From Winogradskyella epiphytica (GTDB taxonomy: Bacteria; Bacteroidota; Bacteroidia; Flavobacteriales; Flavobacteriaceae): a stretch of DNA of 64,000 nt. Positions within the stretch are counted from its first letter, which is position 1, and each line of letters begins with the position of its first letter. The stretch lies in the NCBI RefSeq assembly GCF_003217215.1, contig NZ_QJTD01000002.1, positions 384,654-448,653 on the forward strand. Reading direction: 5' to 3'. The position numbers and the translations under genes are program-made. Positions 43,701 through 53,254 of the stretch are shown here, piece after piece. The notes beneath the pieces are model-generated. The model was given only the letters and a program-made list of their open reading frames with translations, did no database searches and was not told the origin of the DNA.

Positions 43701-45006
43701 CTTTCCAATTTAAACGGTCCATTTGGTTATAAGGCCATGGCGCTCCGTTATTTTCTATGTTGGTCATCATATTGTTCAATTCCATTGGTGCTGCACTTTG
43801 CTCCATTACCAAGAATCTACGCATATCCATAATAATAGATAATGGACTAATACTTACAGGACATTCTTGAACACAAGCATTACATGTGGTACACGCCCAT
43901 AATTCTTCTGCAGTAATATAATCGCCTAACAATTGTTTGCCGTCATCCTTAAATTCGCCGTTATTCGCATCGATGTTCTTACCAACTTCTTCTAGACGAT
44001 CGCGAGTATCCATCATAATCTTACGTGGTGATAATTTCTTACCTGTAAGATTCGCTGGACAAGCCGAGGTACAACGACCACATTCTGTACATGTATAGGC
44101 ATTGAGTAATTGAACCTGTGTAAGATCCATAACGTCGCTCGCACCAAACTTAGCCGGAACTTCTTCCTCTGCGTCTTCAGCAGGTGCAGCAAACGGATCA
44201 GCATCCGGATCCATCATTAATTTCACCTCCTTAGTCACCGCCTCAATATTGTCAAATTTACCCATAGGTTCAACACTTCCAAAATACGTATTAGGAAATG
44301 CTAATAGGATATGTAAATGTTTAGAAAAGTATAAGTAATTTAAGAAAATAAGAATACCAACAATATGTAACCACCAAGCCGAACGCTCAATAATAGCTAA
44401 AGTATCAGGTGTAAAACCTTCAAACCATGGTGCTATAAATTGAGAAATGACGTTACCTGATCCCACTTGTTGAAATGCTGTATCCGTCGCATTCATTACT
44501 AAGAATAAACACATCAATACCACTTCAAAATAAAGGATAATATTACCGTCACTTTTTGGCCATCCCTTCATTTCTGAGCTCAAGAAACGCTTAACCTTAA
44601 TAATATTTCTTCGTAACCAAAAAACAACTACAGCTACTAAAACTAAAACTGCTAAAATTTCAAAAGCGCCTATTAAAAATCCGTATAGTGATGTCGGAAG
44701 AACTTGTTGACCAATACGGTGAGTACCGAAGATACCATCAATGATGATTTCTAAAACTTCCATATTGATTATTATGAATCCCACATAAACCACAACATGT
44801 AAAAATCCAGAAACTGGTCGTCTTACCATTTTACTCTGACCCAATGCAATTTTTACGACATTGTTCCAACGTTGTGATTTGTTGTCACTAGCATCGACTT
44901 CGCGTCCGAGTTTAATATTACGAATTAGCTTTTGTATATTTCTAACGAAATAGCCAATTCCAGCAACTAATAGTATAACAAAAATGATATTTGGTAAATA
45001 TTCCAT
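43693..45006 (-). CDS. Membrane-bound 4Fe-4S dicluster oxidoreductase subunit (HdrE/HdrD-like fusion)
   Basis: A 437-residue protein with about five or six hydrophobic segments in the first 260 residues (one near 1-20, others near 70-95, 105-130, 155-175, 210-230), like a NarI/HdrE quinone-reactive membrane part. A soluble C-terminal half has two [4Fe-4S] motifs, CTECGRCTSACP and CTTCNACVQECP. It would pass electrons between the membrane quinone pool and a soluble donor or acceptor, probably with the CCG protein encoded just downstream. The physiological substrate is not evident. An acidic, alanine-rich linker (about 275-290) separates the halves. It starts 15 bases after the MCE gene. Confidence 0.9.
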   Translation of the reverse strand: MEYLPNIIFVILLVAGIGYFVRNIQKLIRNIKLGREVDASDNKSQRWNNVVKIALGQSKMVRRPVSGFLHVVVYVGFIIINMEVLEIIIDGIFGTHRIGQQVLPTSLYGFLIGAFEILAVLVLVAVVVFWLRRNIIKVKRFLSSEMKGWPKSDGNIILYFEVVLMCLFLVMNATDTAFQQVGSGNVISQFIAPWFEGFTPDTLAIIERSAWWLHIVGILIFLNYLYFSKHLHILLAFPNTYFGSVEPMGKFDNIEAVTKEVKLMMDPDADPFAAPAEDAEEEVPAKFGASDVMDLTQVQLLNAYTCTECGRCTSACPANLTGKKLSPRKIMMDTRDRLEEVGKNIDANNGEFKDDGKQLLGDYITAEELWACTTCNACVQECPVSISPLSIIMDMRRFLVMEQSAAPMELNNMMTNIENNGAPWPYNQMDRLNWKDE

Positions 45007-45021
45007 GGTTGATTAATGGAT

Positions 45022-45969
45022 CTAATTATTATTAATTTGAGCTTCAGTGGGTTCCTCGTAAGGTATTTCTCTTTTAGACAAAATACGTCTGTATCTCGCA
45101 GGATGAAGTTTTATATCTAAAAGTAATAGTTGTAATTCTTTTGATGCATTTTCTAAGTTTTCGTAAAGCGCATCGTCTTTTAAAAGTTTCCCTATTGAAC
45201 CTTCACCTGCAGCAAGTCCTGATGCTAATTGATCAAGTTTAGCAACCATGGCATCTAAATTCTTTACCGTATTAGAAAGATTCGCATCGTTTAAATCTTT
45301 AATAAGAATCGCTAATTCAGAACTAGTCTTATCAAAATTTTCTAGCAGTGAAGCAATTTTTTCATCATTTTGACTAATAAGATTATTCGCCGAAGATGCT
45401 ACATTTTTAAATGACTTTAATGTTGTATTCAATTCTGCGATGGCGTTTTTAAGTCCGTTATCAGATTCATCAACAATTAAGGCGTTTAGATTCGTTATTA
45501 AAGTATCCGAAGATCGAAGCGTTGTACCTAAATCTTCACTAATGCCTGAGAAGTTCTTTTCTAAAGATGAGATCATGCCTGGCTTTACTTCCGATTTTAT
45601 AAAGTCACCTGATTGGGCTATAACTCCGTTATTGGCATCAACGATAGCTAAAGCGTTTCCGCCCATTAAACCATCTTGATATAATCTGACTTTACTGTTT
45701 TTTGAAAATTTAAGTTCCGGAGTTACAGAAAAAGACACTCTAGTTTTACCCGATTCAAAGTCGTACTTAATGTCTTCTATTTTTCCTATCTTATTCCCTT
45801 TAACAGTTACAGGAGACGACATACTTAAAGAATTATAATCAAACTCTGTATAGTAGGTATTAGAACTTGAAAAAAGATCTTCACCTTTTAGATAGGTGAA
45901 TAAATATATAAACAAAGCGATACCAGATAGAACCAATATTGCTGTTTTTACTTCTCTTGAAATTTTCAA
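45022..45969 (-). CDS. MlaD-type MCE domain lipid-transport protein
   Basis: A 315-residue protein with one N-terminal membrane anchor (VKTAILVLSGIALFIYLFTYL) followed by an MCE domain (about 38-115, beginning YYTEFDYNSLSMSSPVTVKGNKIGKI) and a long alpha-helical tail (about 140-290) rich in Asn, Leu and Ser. MCE proteins form hexameric rings that shuttle phospholipids between the membranes of diderm bacteria. The MlaE and MlaF partners are not in the window. It lies 193 bases after the amidase gene and only 15 bases before the Fe-S membrane gene. Confidence 0.92.
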   Translation of the reverse strand: MKISREVKTAILVLSGIALFIYLFTYLKGEDLFSSSNTYYTEFDYNSLSMSSPVTVKGNKIGKIEDIKYDFESGKTRVSFSVTPELKFSKNSKVRLYQDGLMGGNALAIVDANNGVIAQSGDFIKSEVKPGMISSLEKNFSGISEDLGTTLRSSDTLITNLNALIVDESDNGLKNAIAELNTTLKSFKNVASSANNLISQNDEKIASLLENFDKTSSELAILIKDLNDANLSNTVKNLDAMVAKLDQLASGLAAGEGSIGKLLKDDALYENLENASKELQLLLLDIKLHPARYRRILSKREIPYEEPTEAQINNN

Positions 45970-46162
45970 TGGGCTTCTCTTTAGTTTTTCAACAAAATTA
46001 GGGATAAATATATTAATAAAGTTTGTTATTACTCATCATGTTAACGCATTTAGCTGCAAAATTCTCATTTTAATCATTAGCATTTAACATGAGTAAATTA
46101 AAACCAATTGAATTTCAACAGAAAAGCTAAAGTCTATAGACTGAATAAAAATTAGGCTCAAT

Positions 46163-47278
46163 TTAGTTTGGTACTGACTTCAAAGCTTCAGAAACACTAA
46201 TCTTTTTACCTTCTTTATAAGCAACAACAAAAGCTCCTGGAAAACCTTTTGACCTCGCTTTATCCTGTAGTCTTTTTACTTCATTATAATCAGAAGTGCT
46301 TCCGCTAAAATATTTATAGATATTACCAGCTTTCTCTCTTGAAATGTCGGAAAGTCCTTCAAAATTATAAGGCTTAGGATCTAAAGCTCTAGAACTCGCT
46401 GCTATTTGCACTTTAAAAATCACACCTTCTATAAGTTTCGGTGCTTCCTCTTCTTCTAACATCGTTCTTGTGTTAGTTCCTACAATTTTGTTTCCAACAT
46501 TCTGATCGAGTTCTTTTTTATAGTCTAAGACAGCGGTTTTAATAGCCGCAGCCATTTTTGTCTGTCCTGCGCTTGAATTTAAATACTTACCTTCTTCTTT
46601 ATTGGTTAAAAAACCAACTTCTACTAATACACTTGGCATATATGTATTACGAATTACAAGTAAACTAGCTTGCTTCAAACCTCTACTCTTACGTTTTGCT
46701 TTACCGATGAAGTTATCTTCTATTTTTCGAGCTAAAACAATACTTTGTTCAACATATATTTCTTGTTCGATACCAATGGCTATGGTTGACTCTGGAGAAC
46801 TTGGGTCGAAACCAGCATAATTCTCTTCATAATTCTCCTCTAAAAAGATCACTTCGTTCTCACGTTTTGCAACATCGAAATTTCGTCCTGTATTTTTTTC
46901 ACCTAAAACAAAGGTTTCAGTTCCGCTAGCTTGTGAATGATGAGCATTACAATGAATGGAGACAAATAAATCGGCATGTGCTTTATTAGCAATATTAGCA
47001 CGTTCATGTAAAGGAATAAACACATCTGTCTTTCGTGTGTAAATCACTTTTATATCAGGATTCTTTTCAAGCTCCTTTCCTACATCTAAAGTTATATTTA
47101 GTGCAATGTTTTTTTCACTATACCCATTACCAACATTACCAGAATCATGACCTCCATGACCTGCATCTAAAACCACCACAAACTTATCTGATTGGGCTTG
47201 TAATGATGTATTAGATGTTAAATAACCTATAAATAAAAGAGTAAGAAATACTATGAGTGTATTGTGTTTCGTTTGCAT
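46163..47278 (-). CDS. N-acetylmuramoyl-L-alanine amidase with C-terminal SPOR-like domain
   Basis: A 371-residue secreted amidase that cleaves the MurNAc-L-Ala bond of peptidoglycan. A signal peptide covers about residues 1-29. The Amidase_3 domain shows VVLDAGHGGHDSG, ERANIANKAHADLFVSIHCN and PSVLVEVGFLTN with the zinc ligands and catalytic Glu of the family. The last 80 residues (FKVQIAASSRALDPKPYNFEG... to VVAYKEGKKIS) resemble a SPOR domain, which binds denuded septal glycan. It is divergent from the lptD gene. Confidence 0.94.
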   Translation of the reverse strand: MQTKHNTLIVFLTLLFIGYLTSNTSLQAQSDKFVVVLDAGHGGHDSGNVGNGYSEKNIALNITLDVGKELEKNPDIKVIYTRKTDVFIPLHERANIANKAHADLFVSIHCNAHHSQASGTETFVLGEKNTGRNFDVAKRENEVIFLEENYEENYAGFDPSSPESTIAIGIEQEIYVEQSIVLARKIEDNFIGKAKRKSRGLKQASLLVIRNTYMPSVLVEVGFLTNKEEGKYLNSSAGQTKMAAAIKTAVLDYKKELDQNVGNKIVGTNTRTMLEEEEAPKLIEGVIFKVQIAASSRALDPKPYNFEGLSDISREKAGNIYKYFSGSTSDYNEVKRLQDKARSKGFPGAFVVAYKEGKKISVSEALKSVPN

Positions 47279-47386
47279 AAATAAATTAACGGTTTATAAT
47301 CTCGGTTTATTACACATAAGTTTTCGCTAAATTCAGTAATTTTCAACTTTATGATTTTATATAAATTAATCACAAAAAAATATCTG

Positions 47387-47394
47387 TACTTTTG
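47387..47394 (+). promoter_or_regulatory. Putative -7 element of lptD
   Basis: TACTTTTG fits TAnnTTTG. The predicted transcription start is near 47400. The element contains the TTG at 47392, so if it is used that codon cannot begin translation. No clear -33 box is present. Confidence 0.4.
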
Positions 47395-47439
47395 GCGTTT
47401 CAAAAACCGAGCCATACTTTTACAAAAATACATTTAAAA

Positions 47440-50160
47440 GGATTGCGTACAAAAAGCTTACACATACTTTTTACCTTGAGTTTTACAGTGTTTATCAACA
47501 CTTTTAGCTTCGCCCAAGAATTACCTAAAAAGACGGTTTCAATTCCGGCTAAGCAGCTACAAGACTCTACCTCTATTTCAATAGATTCCACACTCAACAA
47601 ACCCTTAAATTCCAAGTTAGTTGATAGCACTCAGCAAGATACGATTGCAAAGAAAGAATTTTTGTCGGGCATCGTAAAGTACAAAGCTAAGGATTACGTT
47701 TCTATAAATCAGAAGAAGCAAAAGATCTATTTATACGACGAAGCAGAGGTTTTATACCAAGACATGGAGGTTAAAGCTGGAATTATTGTTATCGATTATA
47801 GTAAGAATTTAGTCTACGCAGGTCGAATAAAAGACTCTACTGGTTATACACAAAGACCATATTTTAAACAAGGTGCTAATGTTATTGAACCAGATTCTAT
47901 TGTGTTTAATACGGAGACCAAAAAAGCCTTAGTTTTTAATTCTAGAACTGAGCAACAAGGCTTTAAAGTCTATTCTCCGATTACCAAAAAGGAAAACGAC
48001 TCTGTTTACTTCATGAAAAACGGCCGATTTACAACAGCTGAAGATGAAGATGATCCAGAATATCAGTTTGTGACCTCTAAAATGAAAATGGTTCCTAACA
48101 AGAAGGTCATTGTAGGACCTACTTATATGGAAATTTATGGTGTTCCTACACCGATTGCTTTACCATTTGCCTTTTTTCCAATGACTAAAAAGCAAACTTC
48201 TGGTATTATATTCCCATCATTTGGTGAAGACACCGGAAACGACAGAGGATACTTTTTACAAAACGGAGGTTACTATTTTGCTATTAGTGATTATTTAGAC
48301 TTAGCAGCTCTTGGTGATTATTATACCAATGGTAGTTATGGTTTGCGTTTAGAATCCAATTACGCTCTACGTTATAAATATCGAGGTAATCTCAGTTTTA
48401 GATATGAAAACCTATTAAATAGTGAACGAGGCTTCCCCGACTTTAGCAAAAGCACCATTTATAACATAAGATGGTCACACAGTCAAGATGGAAAAGCAAA
48501 TCCAAACTCCAGGTTCTCTGCTTCAGTGAACTTAGGTAGTAGTTCGTATTATCAAGAATCAGTTAACCAATTGAATCAATCGAATTTCTTAAATAACACT
48601 TTAGCTTCTTCCGTATCCTATTCTAAAACTTTTTCAGGAGAACCTCAGGTTAATGTCAGTTTAACAGCCTCTCACAGACAAAACACCAATACTGGTGATA
48701 TAGATTTAACCTTGCCAACCATGCAGGCATCTATGGGACGAATTTATCCGTTCGCTCCTAAAACAGGTACTAAAAAAGGAGCCATACATAATATTAATTT
48801 TCAGGTAAGCTCTAGAGGAGAATACCGAATTCAAACTAATGACTCTGTTTTTGGTAAGGCTGAAATGTTTGACGATGCTATTACTGGAATGAAACACAGT
48901 ATTCCTGTCACAACTAACTTCAAAGTGTTTGATCATTTTAGTGTAAGTGCCAACGCTAATTTTGAAGAAACTTGGACTCTTAAAACTATTCGTCGTTTTT
49001 ATGATCAAGCAGCTGACGAAGTTATTACTATTGACCAAAATGGATTTGACCGTTTTTTAACATACAACGTCGGAGCAAGTATTGGAACTACAATTTATGG
49101 GATGTATGACTTTAAAAAAGAAGGAAAAAATCCAAATATTCAGGCCATACGTCATGTAATGCGACCATCTTTGAGTTATTCTATTAGTCCAGCTTTTGAC
49201 CAGTACTATGAAACGTATGATGTCATTTCTGCCGACGGAACTACTACCGACCAAGTAAAATATACACGTTTTGAAAAGTCTTTATTTGGAAGGCCTGGTG
49301 ATCGTTATTCAAGTAGTGTTGGTATTTCATTAGGAAACAATATTGAAGCTAAAGTTCGCTCTAAAGATTCTACAAATACAGAACCAGAGAAAATTTTCAT
49401 ACTAAACAACCTCAACTTTTCAACATCTTACGATGTTGCTGCAGATTCTTTAAACTGGAGTCCTGTTCGTGTAAGTGGAGGCACGCAGATTTTGAATAAA
49501 AAAATGAGCATTAATTTTGGGATGACCTTGAACCCGTATGCTCTAGATAGTAATAACAATCTTGTTAACGAATTTAATGTGAATAATGGCGGAAGTTTAT
49601 TCAGATTAACCTCAGCTAACATAAATATGAGTTATACCTTATCTAATGAAAGTTTTTCAGGTAAGGAGTCTGCTGAAGACAAGGCTGCCGCACAAGAAGC
49701 TGCAAGATCTGGAGGGCGAACAGATGGTTTATTTGGACGATCTGAAGACTATGCAGATAAACGCCTCTCAGATGACGACAAAAACAAAGAGAAAAACGAA
49801 AATAATGAGTTCTATAATTACAAAATGCCTTGGAACTTAAGGTTGGCTTATGCCGCGAACTACGGAAACACAAGACGAGAAAATAAAATATCATCTCACT
49901 CTTTAATGTTTTCTGGTGATATAGAATTGTCTCCACGTTGGAGTGTTGGTGCTTCCTCTGGTTACGATTTCTTAAATCAAGGATTCACATATACTCAACT
50001 GCGTTTTGAGCGCGATCTATTGAGTTGGCGTATGAACTTCTCTTGGATTCCTTTTAGTGATCGTAGTTCTTGGAATTTCTTTATTGGTATTAAATCTAAC
50101 TTACTTAAAGATTTAAAATACGATAAACGCCGCCAAGCCGATAGACGTGTTGGTAATTAA
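47440..50160 (+). CDS. lptD: LPS-assembly protein LptD, Bacteroidota type
   Basis: A very large outer-membrane protein (about 906 residues) that inserts lipopolysaccharide into the outer leaflet. After a signal peptide (MRTKSLHILFTLSFTVFINTF) comes an OstA/LptA-like periplasmic part (about 65-220) with VKYKAKDYVSINQKKQKIYL. A long C-terminal beta-barrel has many alternating aromatic strands such as GYYFAISDYLDLAALGDYY. A charged segment (about 745-790) includes EDYADKRLSDDDKNKEKNE. No ATG exists: TTG at 47440 starts a good signal peptide, and a TTG at 47392 overlaps a -7-like box. The gene is divergent from the amidase gene. Confidence 0.9.
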   Translation, partial: GLRTKSLHILFTLSFTVFINTFSFAQELPKKTVSIPAKQLQDSTSISIDSTLNKPLNSKLVDSTQQDTIAKKEFLSGIVKYKAKDYVSINQKKQKIYLYDEAEVLYQDMEVKAGIIVIDYSKNLVYAGRIKDSTGYTQRPYFKQGANVIEPDSIVFNTETKKALVFNSRTEQQGFKVYSPITKKENDSVYFMKNGRFTTAEDEDDPEYQFVTSKMKMVPNKKVIVGPTYMEIYGVPTPIALPFAFFPMTKKQTSGIIFPSFGEDTGNDRGYFLQNGGYYFAISDYLDLAALGDYYTNGSYGLRLESNYALRYKYRGNLSFRYENLLNSERGFPDFSKSTIYNIRWSHSQDGKANPNSRFSASVNLGSSSYYQESVNQLNQSNFLNNTLASSVSYSKTFSGEPQVNVSLTASHRQNTNTGDIDLTLPTMQASMGRIYPFAPKTGTKKGAIHNINFQVSSRGEYRIQTNDSVFGKAEMFDDAITGMKHSIPVTTNFKVFDHFSVSANANFEETWTLKTIRRFYDQAADEVITIDQNGFDRFLTYNVGASIGTTIYGMYDFKKEGKNPNIQAIRHVMRPSLSYSISPAFDQYYETYDVISADGTTTDQVKYTRFEKSLFGRPGDRYSSSVGISLGNNIEAKVRSKDSTNTEPEKIFILNNLNFSTSYDVAADSLNWSPVRVSGGTQILNKKMSINFGMTLNPYALDSNNNLVNEFNVNNGGSLFRLTSANINMSYTLSNESFSGKESAEDKAAAQEAARSGGRTDGLFGRSEDYADKRLSDDDKNKEKNENNEFYNYKMPWNLRLAYAANYGNTRRENKISSHSLMFSGDIELSPRWSVGASSGYDFLNQGFTYTQLRFERDLLSWRMNFSWIPFSDRSSWNFFIGIKSNLLKDLKYDKRRQADRRVGN

Positions 50161-50337
50161 GTGAACACAACTTAGGTTGATGTTGTTACAAGCTCTTTTT
50201 ATTCCAATTAAACCTGATTTCACCAACTTTCACACCATTTTTTCTATCACATTTCCATATTAGCTTTAGAAAAAATTACCTTAAATTTGTTTTAATACTA
50301 ATCTTAAATACGACGCCCTTTTCAGTGGGAACTTACT

Positions 50338-50718
50338 ATGAAAAAAATTATAAATACCTCAAAAGCACCTGCTCCAATCGGACCATATAATCAAGCCGTT
50401 TTAGTTGGAAACACCTTATATACTTCTGGACAAATAGCCTTAGACCCTGAAACCATGGAATTGGTTTTAGACGATATTAAAACTGAGACTAAACAAGTCA
50501 TGGAAAATATGAAAGAAGTATTAGCAGCTGCAGATATGACTTTTGAAAATGTAATCAAATCATCAATTTTTATTAGTGATATGCATAACTTCAAACAAAT
50601 TAATGAAGTTTATGGTAAGTATTTCGATGAAGCCACTGCTCCAGCAAGGGAAACTGTAGAAGTCGCAAACCTTCCTAGATTTGTGAATGTTGAAATTAGT
50701 ATGATTGCTGTGAAGTAA
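50338..50718 (+). CDS. ridA: RidA family enamine/imine deaminase
   Basis: A 126-residue protein that hydrolyses reactive enamine/imine intermediates formed by PLP enzymes. Visible signatures are APAPIGPYNQAVLVGNTLYT near the start, VVIKSSIFISDMHNF-like centre (NVIKSSIFISDMHNF) and the C-terminal ARETVEVANLPR followed by VEISMIAVK. The Arg in NLPRFVNVEI matches the substrate-carboxylate Arg. Length is canonical for the trimeric YjgF/RidA family. A TAAATTTG element (50282-50289) about 50 bases upstream could be its -7 box. The neighbours are unrelated. Confidence 0.95.
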   Translation: MKKIINTSKAPAPIGPYNQAVLVGNTLYTSGQIALDPETMELVLDDIKTETKQVMENMKEVLAAADMTFENVIKSSIFISDMHNFKQINEVYGKYFDEATAPARETVEVANLPRFVNVEISMIAVK

Positions 50719-50782
50719 TTGTTAAGTCTTTTTTAATTGTATGAAGAATGATTAATTTCAATTTTTAATCAAACATGTACCA

Positions 50783-51553
50783 TTGAAACTTACAAAGGCA
50801 GAACTCAAAGAATTTCTCGACGAAAAAGTTAATCTCTATAACAATCCAAAGTTTATTGAGAGCGATCCGATACAAATTCCACATAAATTCTCTAAAAAGG
50901 AAGATATAGAAATCGCTGGTTTTTTAACTGCAACCATCGCTTGGGGAAATCGAAAAAGCATTATCAATAATTCTAATAAGATGATGGAGCTATTAGACCA
51001 CGCTCCTTTCGAATTTATTACGCAGCATGAAGAATCTGATTTAGAAAAACTCAGTTCGTTTGTTCACAGGACTTTTAATGGAAATGATTTAATTCAATTT
51101 GTAAAAAGTTTAAATCATATTTATATAAGTCATAATGGTCTGGAGGCTGTGTTCGGAAAATTTGCGGAGCCCGATTCACTTCAACCGAGTATTCATCAGT
51201 TCAAAAAGATATTCTTTGAGATTCCACATTTAAATCGGACACAAAAGCACGTTAGCGATCCTCTTAAAAATTCTGCCGCAAAGAGAATTAACATGTATTT
51301 GCGTTGGATGATAAGAAACGACAATAACGGCGTAGATTTTGGTATATGGAAATCGCTATCGCCATCACAATTAAGCTGCCCATTAGATGTTCACTCTGGA
51401 AACGTCGCTCGAAAGCTCGGCGTACTAAAACGAAAACAAAATGATGGCAAAGCTTTAGCAGAATTAGACAGAGCTTTAAGAGATTTAGACTCAAATGATC
51501 CCGTGAAATATGACTTTGCCTTATTCGGTTTGGGTGTATTTGAAGCTTTCTAA
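50783..51553 (+). CDS. TIGR02757 family protein
   Basis: A 256-residue protein of the uncharacterised TIGR02757 family. It contains KEDIEIAGFLTATIAWGNRKSIINNSNKMM, KHVSDPLKNSAAKRINMYLRWMIR and DVHSGNVARKLGVL. The helix-hairpin-helix-like pattern near LRWMIRNDNNGVDFG and DVHSGNVAR resembles DNA glycosylase-like folds, but this is only a suggestion. No ATG begins the frame, and TTG at 50783 gives MKLTKAELKEFLDEKV. An ATG nearby (50775) is immediately stopped in its own frame. The gene is preceded by ridA and followed by an S10 peptidase gene after 136 bases. Confidence 0.82.
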   Translation: MKLTKAELKEFLDEKVNLYNNPKFIESDPIQIPHKFSKKEDIEIAGFLTATIAWGNRKSIINNSNKMMELLDHAPFEFITQHEESDLEKLSSFVHRTFNGNDLIQFVKSLNHIYISHNGLEAVFGKFAEPDSLQPSIHQFKKIFFEIPHLNRTQKHVSDPLKNSAAKRINMYLRWMIRNDNNGVDFGIWKSLSPSQLSCPLDVHSGNVARKLGVLKRKQNDGKALAELDRALRDLDSNDPVKYDFALFGLGVFEAF

Positions 51554-51689
51554 TTCATTTGGTTATTCATACCTTTACTACTTCAGGGCGTTTTCAACAT
51601 AATTTAATCAAGTTAAAGTTGAAAAAAATGCACTTGAATTATCAATATTTTAAATTTAAATCAACTTCAAACCCACTAAATTTTCTTCA

Positions 51690-53177
51690 ATGAAATTTCA
51701 TTTAACATTACTTCTAACCGCGTGTTTTGCATTTAGTTTTTCTCAAGATTTAAAGATTCCGGTAGACACAACCGTCATCACGAATCATTCGGTTACCATT
51801 AAAGGAAAACAAATTAATTATAAAGCAGAAACTGGGTTTCAACCGGTTTGGGATGATCAAGGAAAAATGATTGCCTCATTGTATTATACCTATTACAAAC
51901 GAACAAATGACTCAAAAGGCAACAACCGACCTATTGTATATTCATTTAATGGCGGGCCAGGTTCAGCGTCGTTATGGATGCATATTGCATATACAGGTCC
52001 CAAAGTTTTGAATATAGATGAAGAAGGTTATCCTATACAACCCTACGGCGTAAAAGACAATCCTAACTCTATTTTAGATGTTGCTGATATTGTTTTTATC
52101 AATCCTGTAAACACTGGATATTCAAGAAAAATCGCTGATAAAGATGGAAAAATGCCAGATGATAAATTATTCTTTGGTATTAATGCAGACATCAAATATC
52201 TCGCAAGTTGGATGAACACGTTTACCACGAGAAAAAACCGTTGGCAATCGCCTAAATACATTATAGGTGAAAGTTACGGAGGAACTCGAGTGATGGGACT
52301 ATCCTTAGAGTTACAAAACAGACAGTGGATGTATTTAAATGGTGTTATTTTAGTTTCACCTGCCGATTATAAAGTGCTTAGAGTTGGCGGCCCTTTAGCC
52401 TCAAGTTTAAATTTACCTTATTATACAGCGGCGGCTTGGTATCATAAGATGCTTCCTTCAACACTTCAAAGCAAAGATTTATTAGACATTTTACCAGAAG
52501 TGGAGCATTTTGCTATTAACGATTTAATGCCTGCAATTGCAAAAGGTGGTTTTATTACAGATTCCGAAAAGCAAGTTATTGCCAAGCAAATGAGTCATTA
52601 TTCAGGATTATCTGAAAAGGTGATTTTACAACAAAACTTAGATGTTCCTAACCGCTTTTTTTGGAAGGAATTGTTACGTGATAAAACCGGCGAAACTGTT
52701 GGTCGTTTAGATTCTAGATATATTGGAATTGATAAGGTTGAAACAGGCACAAGTCCAGATTATAGTGCTGAACTCACTTCATGGTTACATTCCTTTACTC
52801 CGGCGATCAATTATTATATTCAGAATGAATTAGGTTTTAAAACTGATGTAAAGTATAATGTATTTGGAAATACAGGACGCTGGGATAATTCTAACGATAA
52901 TACGCGTGACAACTTACGTCAAGCGATGGCTCAGAATCCTTATTTAAAGGTATTGACCCAATCTGGTTATTATGATGGCGCAACCACTTATTTCGCAGCA
53001 AAGTACACACAATGGCAAGTAGATCCAAGCGGAAAAATGAAAGATCGTTTCTCCTTTAAAGGTTACAGAAGTGGACATATGATGTACCTTAGAAATGAAG
53101 ATTTAATTCAAGCTAATGACGATTTACGTGAGTTTATTGAAAATTCACTTTCAAAAGGAAAATCTGCTAAATATTAA
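51690..53177 (+). CDS. Secreted S10 family serine carboxypeptidase-like peptidase
   Basis: A 495-residue alpha/beta hydrolase with a signal peptide (MKFHLTLLLTACFAFSFSQ). NGGPGSAS (87-94) forms the oxyanion region, and GESYGG holds the nucleophile Ser195. The His of the triad is probably in the C-terminal RSGHMMYLRNEDL, and the Asp lies in the segment near GATTYFAAKY. The family removes C-terminal residues from peptides, mostly at acidic pH. Its place outside the cytoplasm suggests a role in scavenging peptides. A strong hairpin terminator lies just after the gene and is shared with the convergent M61 gene. Confidence 0.92.
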   Translation: MKFHLTLLLTACFAFSFSQDLKIPVDTTVITNHSVTIKGKQINYKAETGFQPVWDDQGKMIASLYYTYYKRTNDSKGNNRPIVYSFNGGPGSASLWMHIAYTGPKVLNIDEEGYPIQPYGVKDNPNSILDVADIVFINPVNTGYSRKIADKDGKMPDDKLFFGINADIKYLASWMNTFTTRKNRWQSPKYIIGESYGGTRVMGLSLELQNRQWMYLNGVILVSPADYKVLRVGGPLASSLNLPYYTAAAWYHKMLPSTLQSKDLLDILPEVEHFAINDLMPAIAKGGFITDSEKQVIAKQMSHYSGLSEKVILQQNLDVPNRFFWKELLRDKTGETVGRLDSRYIGIDKVETGTSPDYSAELTSWLHSFTPAINYYIQNELGFKTDVKYNVFGNTGRWDNSNDNTRDNLRQAMAQNPYLKVLTQSGYYDGATTYFAAKYTQWQVDPSGKMKDRFSFKGYRSGHMMYLRNEDLIQANDDLREFIENSLSKGKSAKY

Positions 53178-53194
53178 ATTGAGTTTTACAATAA

Positions 53195-53233
53195 ACAAAA
53201 AAGCCGATGCTTACAACAGCATCGGCTTTTTTA
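53195..53233. terminator. Bidirectional intrinsic terminator
   Basis: A perfect stem AAAAAAGCCGATGC / GCATCGGCTTTTTT with an eight-base loop lies between the convergent S10 and M61 peptidase genes. Confidence 0.93.
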
Positions 53234-53254
53234 TATAATTGTTTCTTTAGAGAA

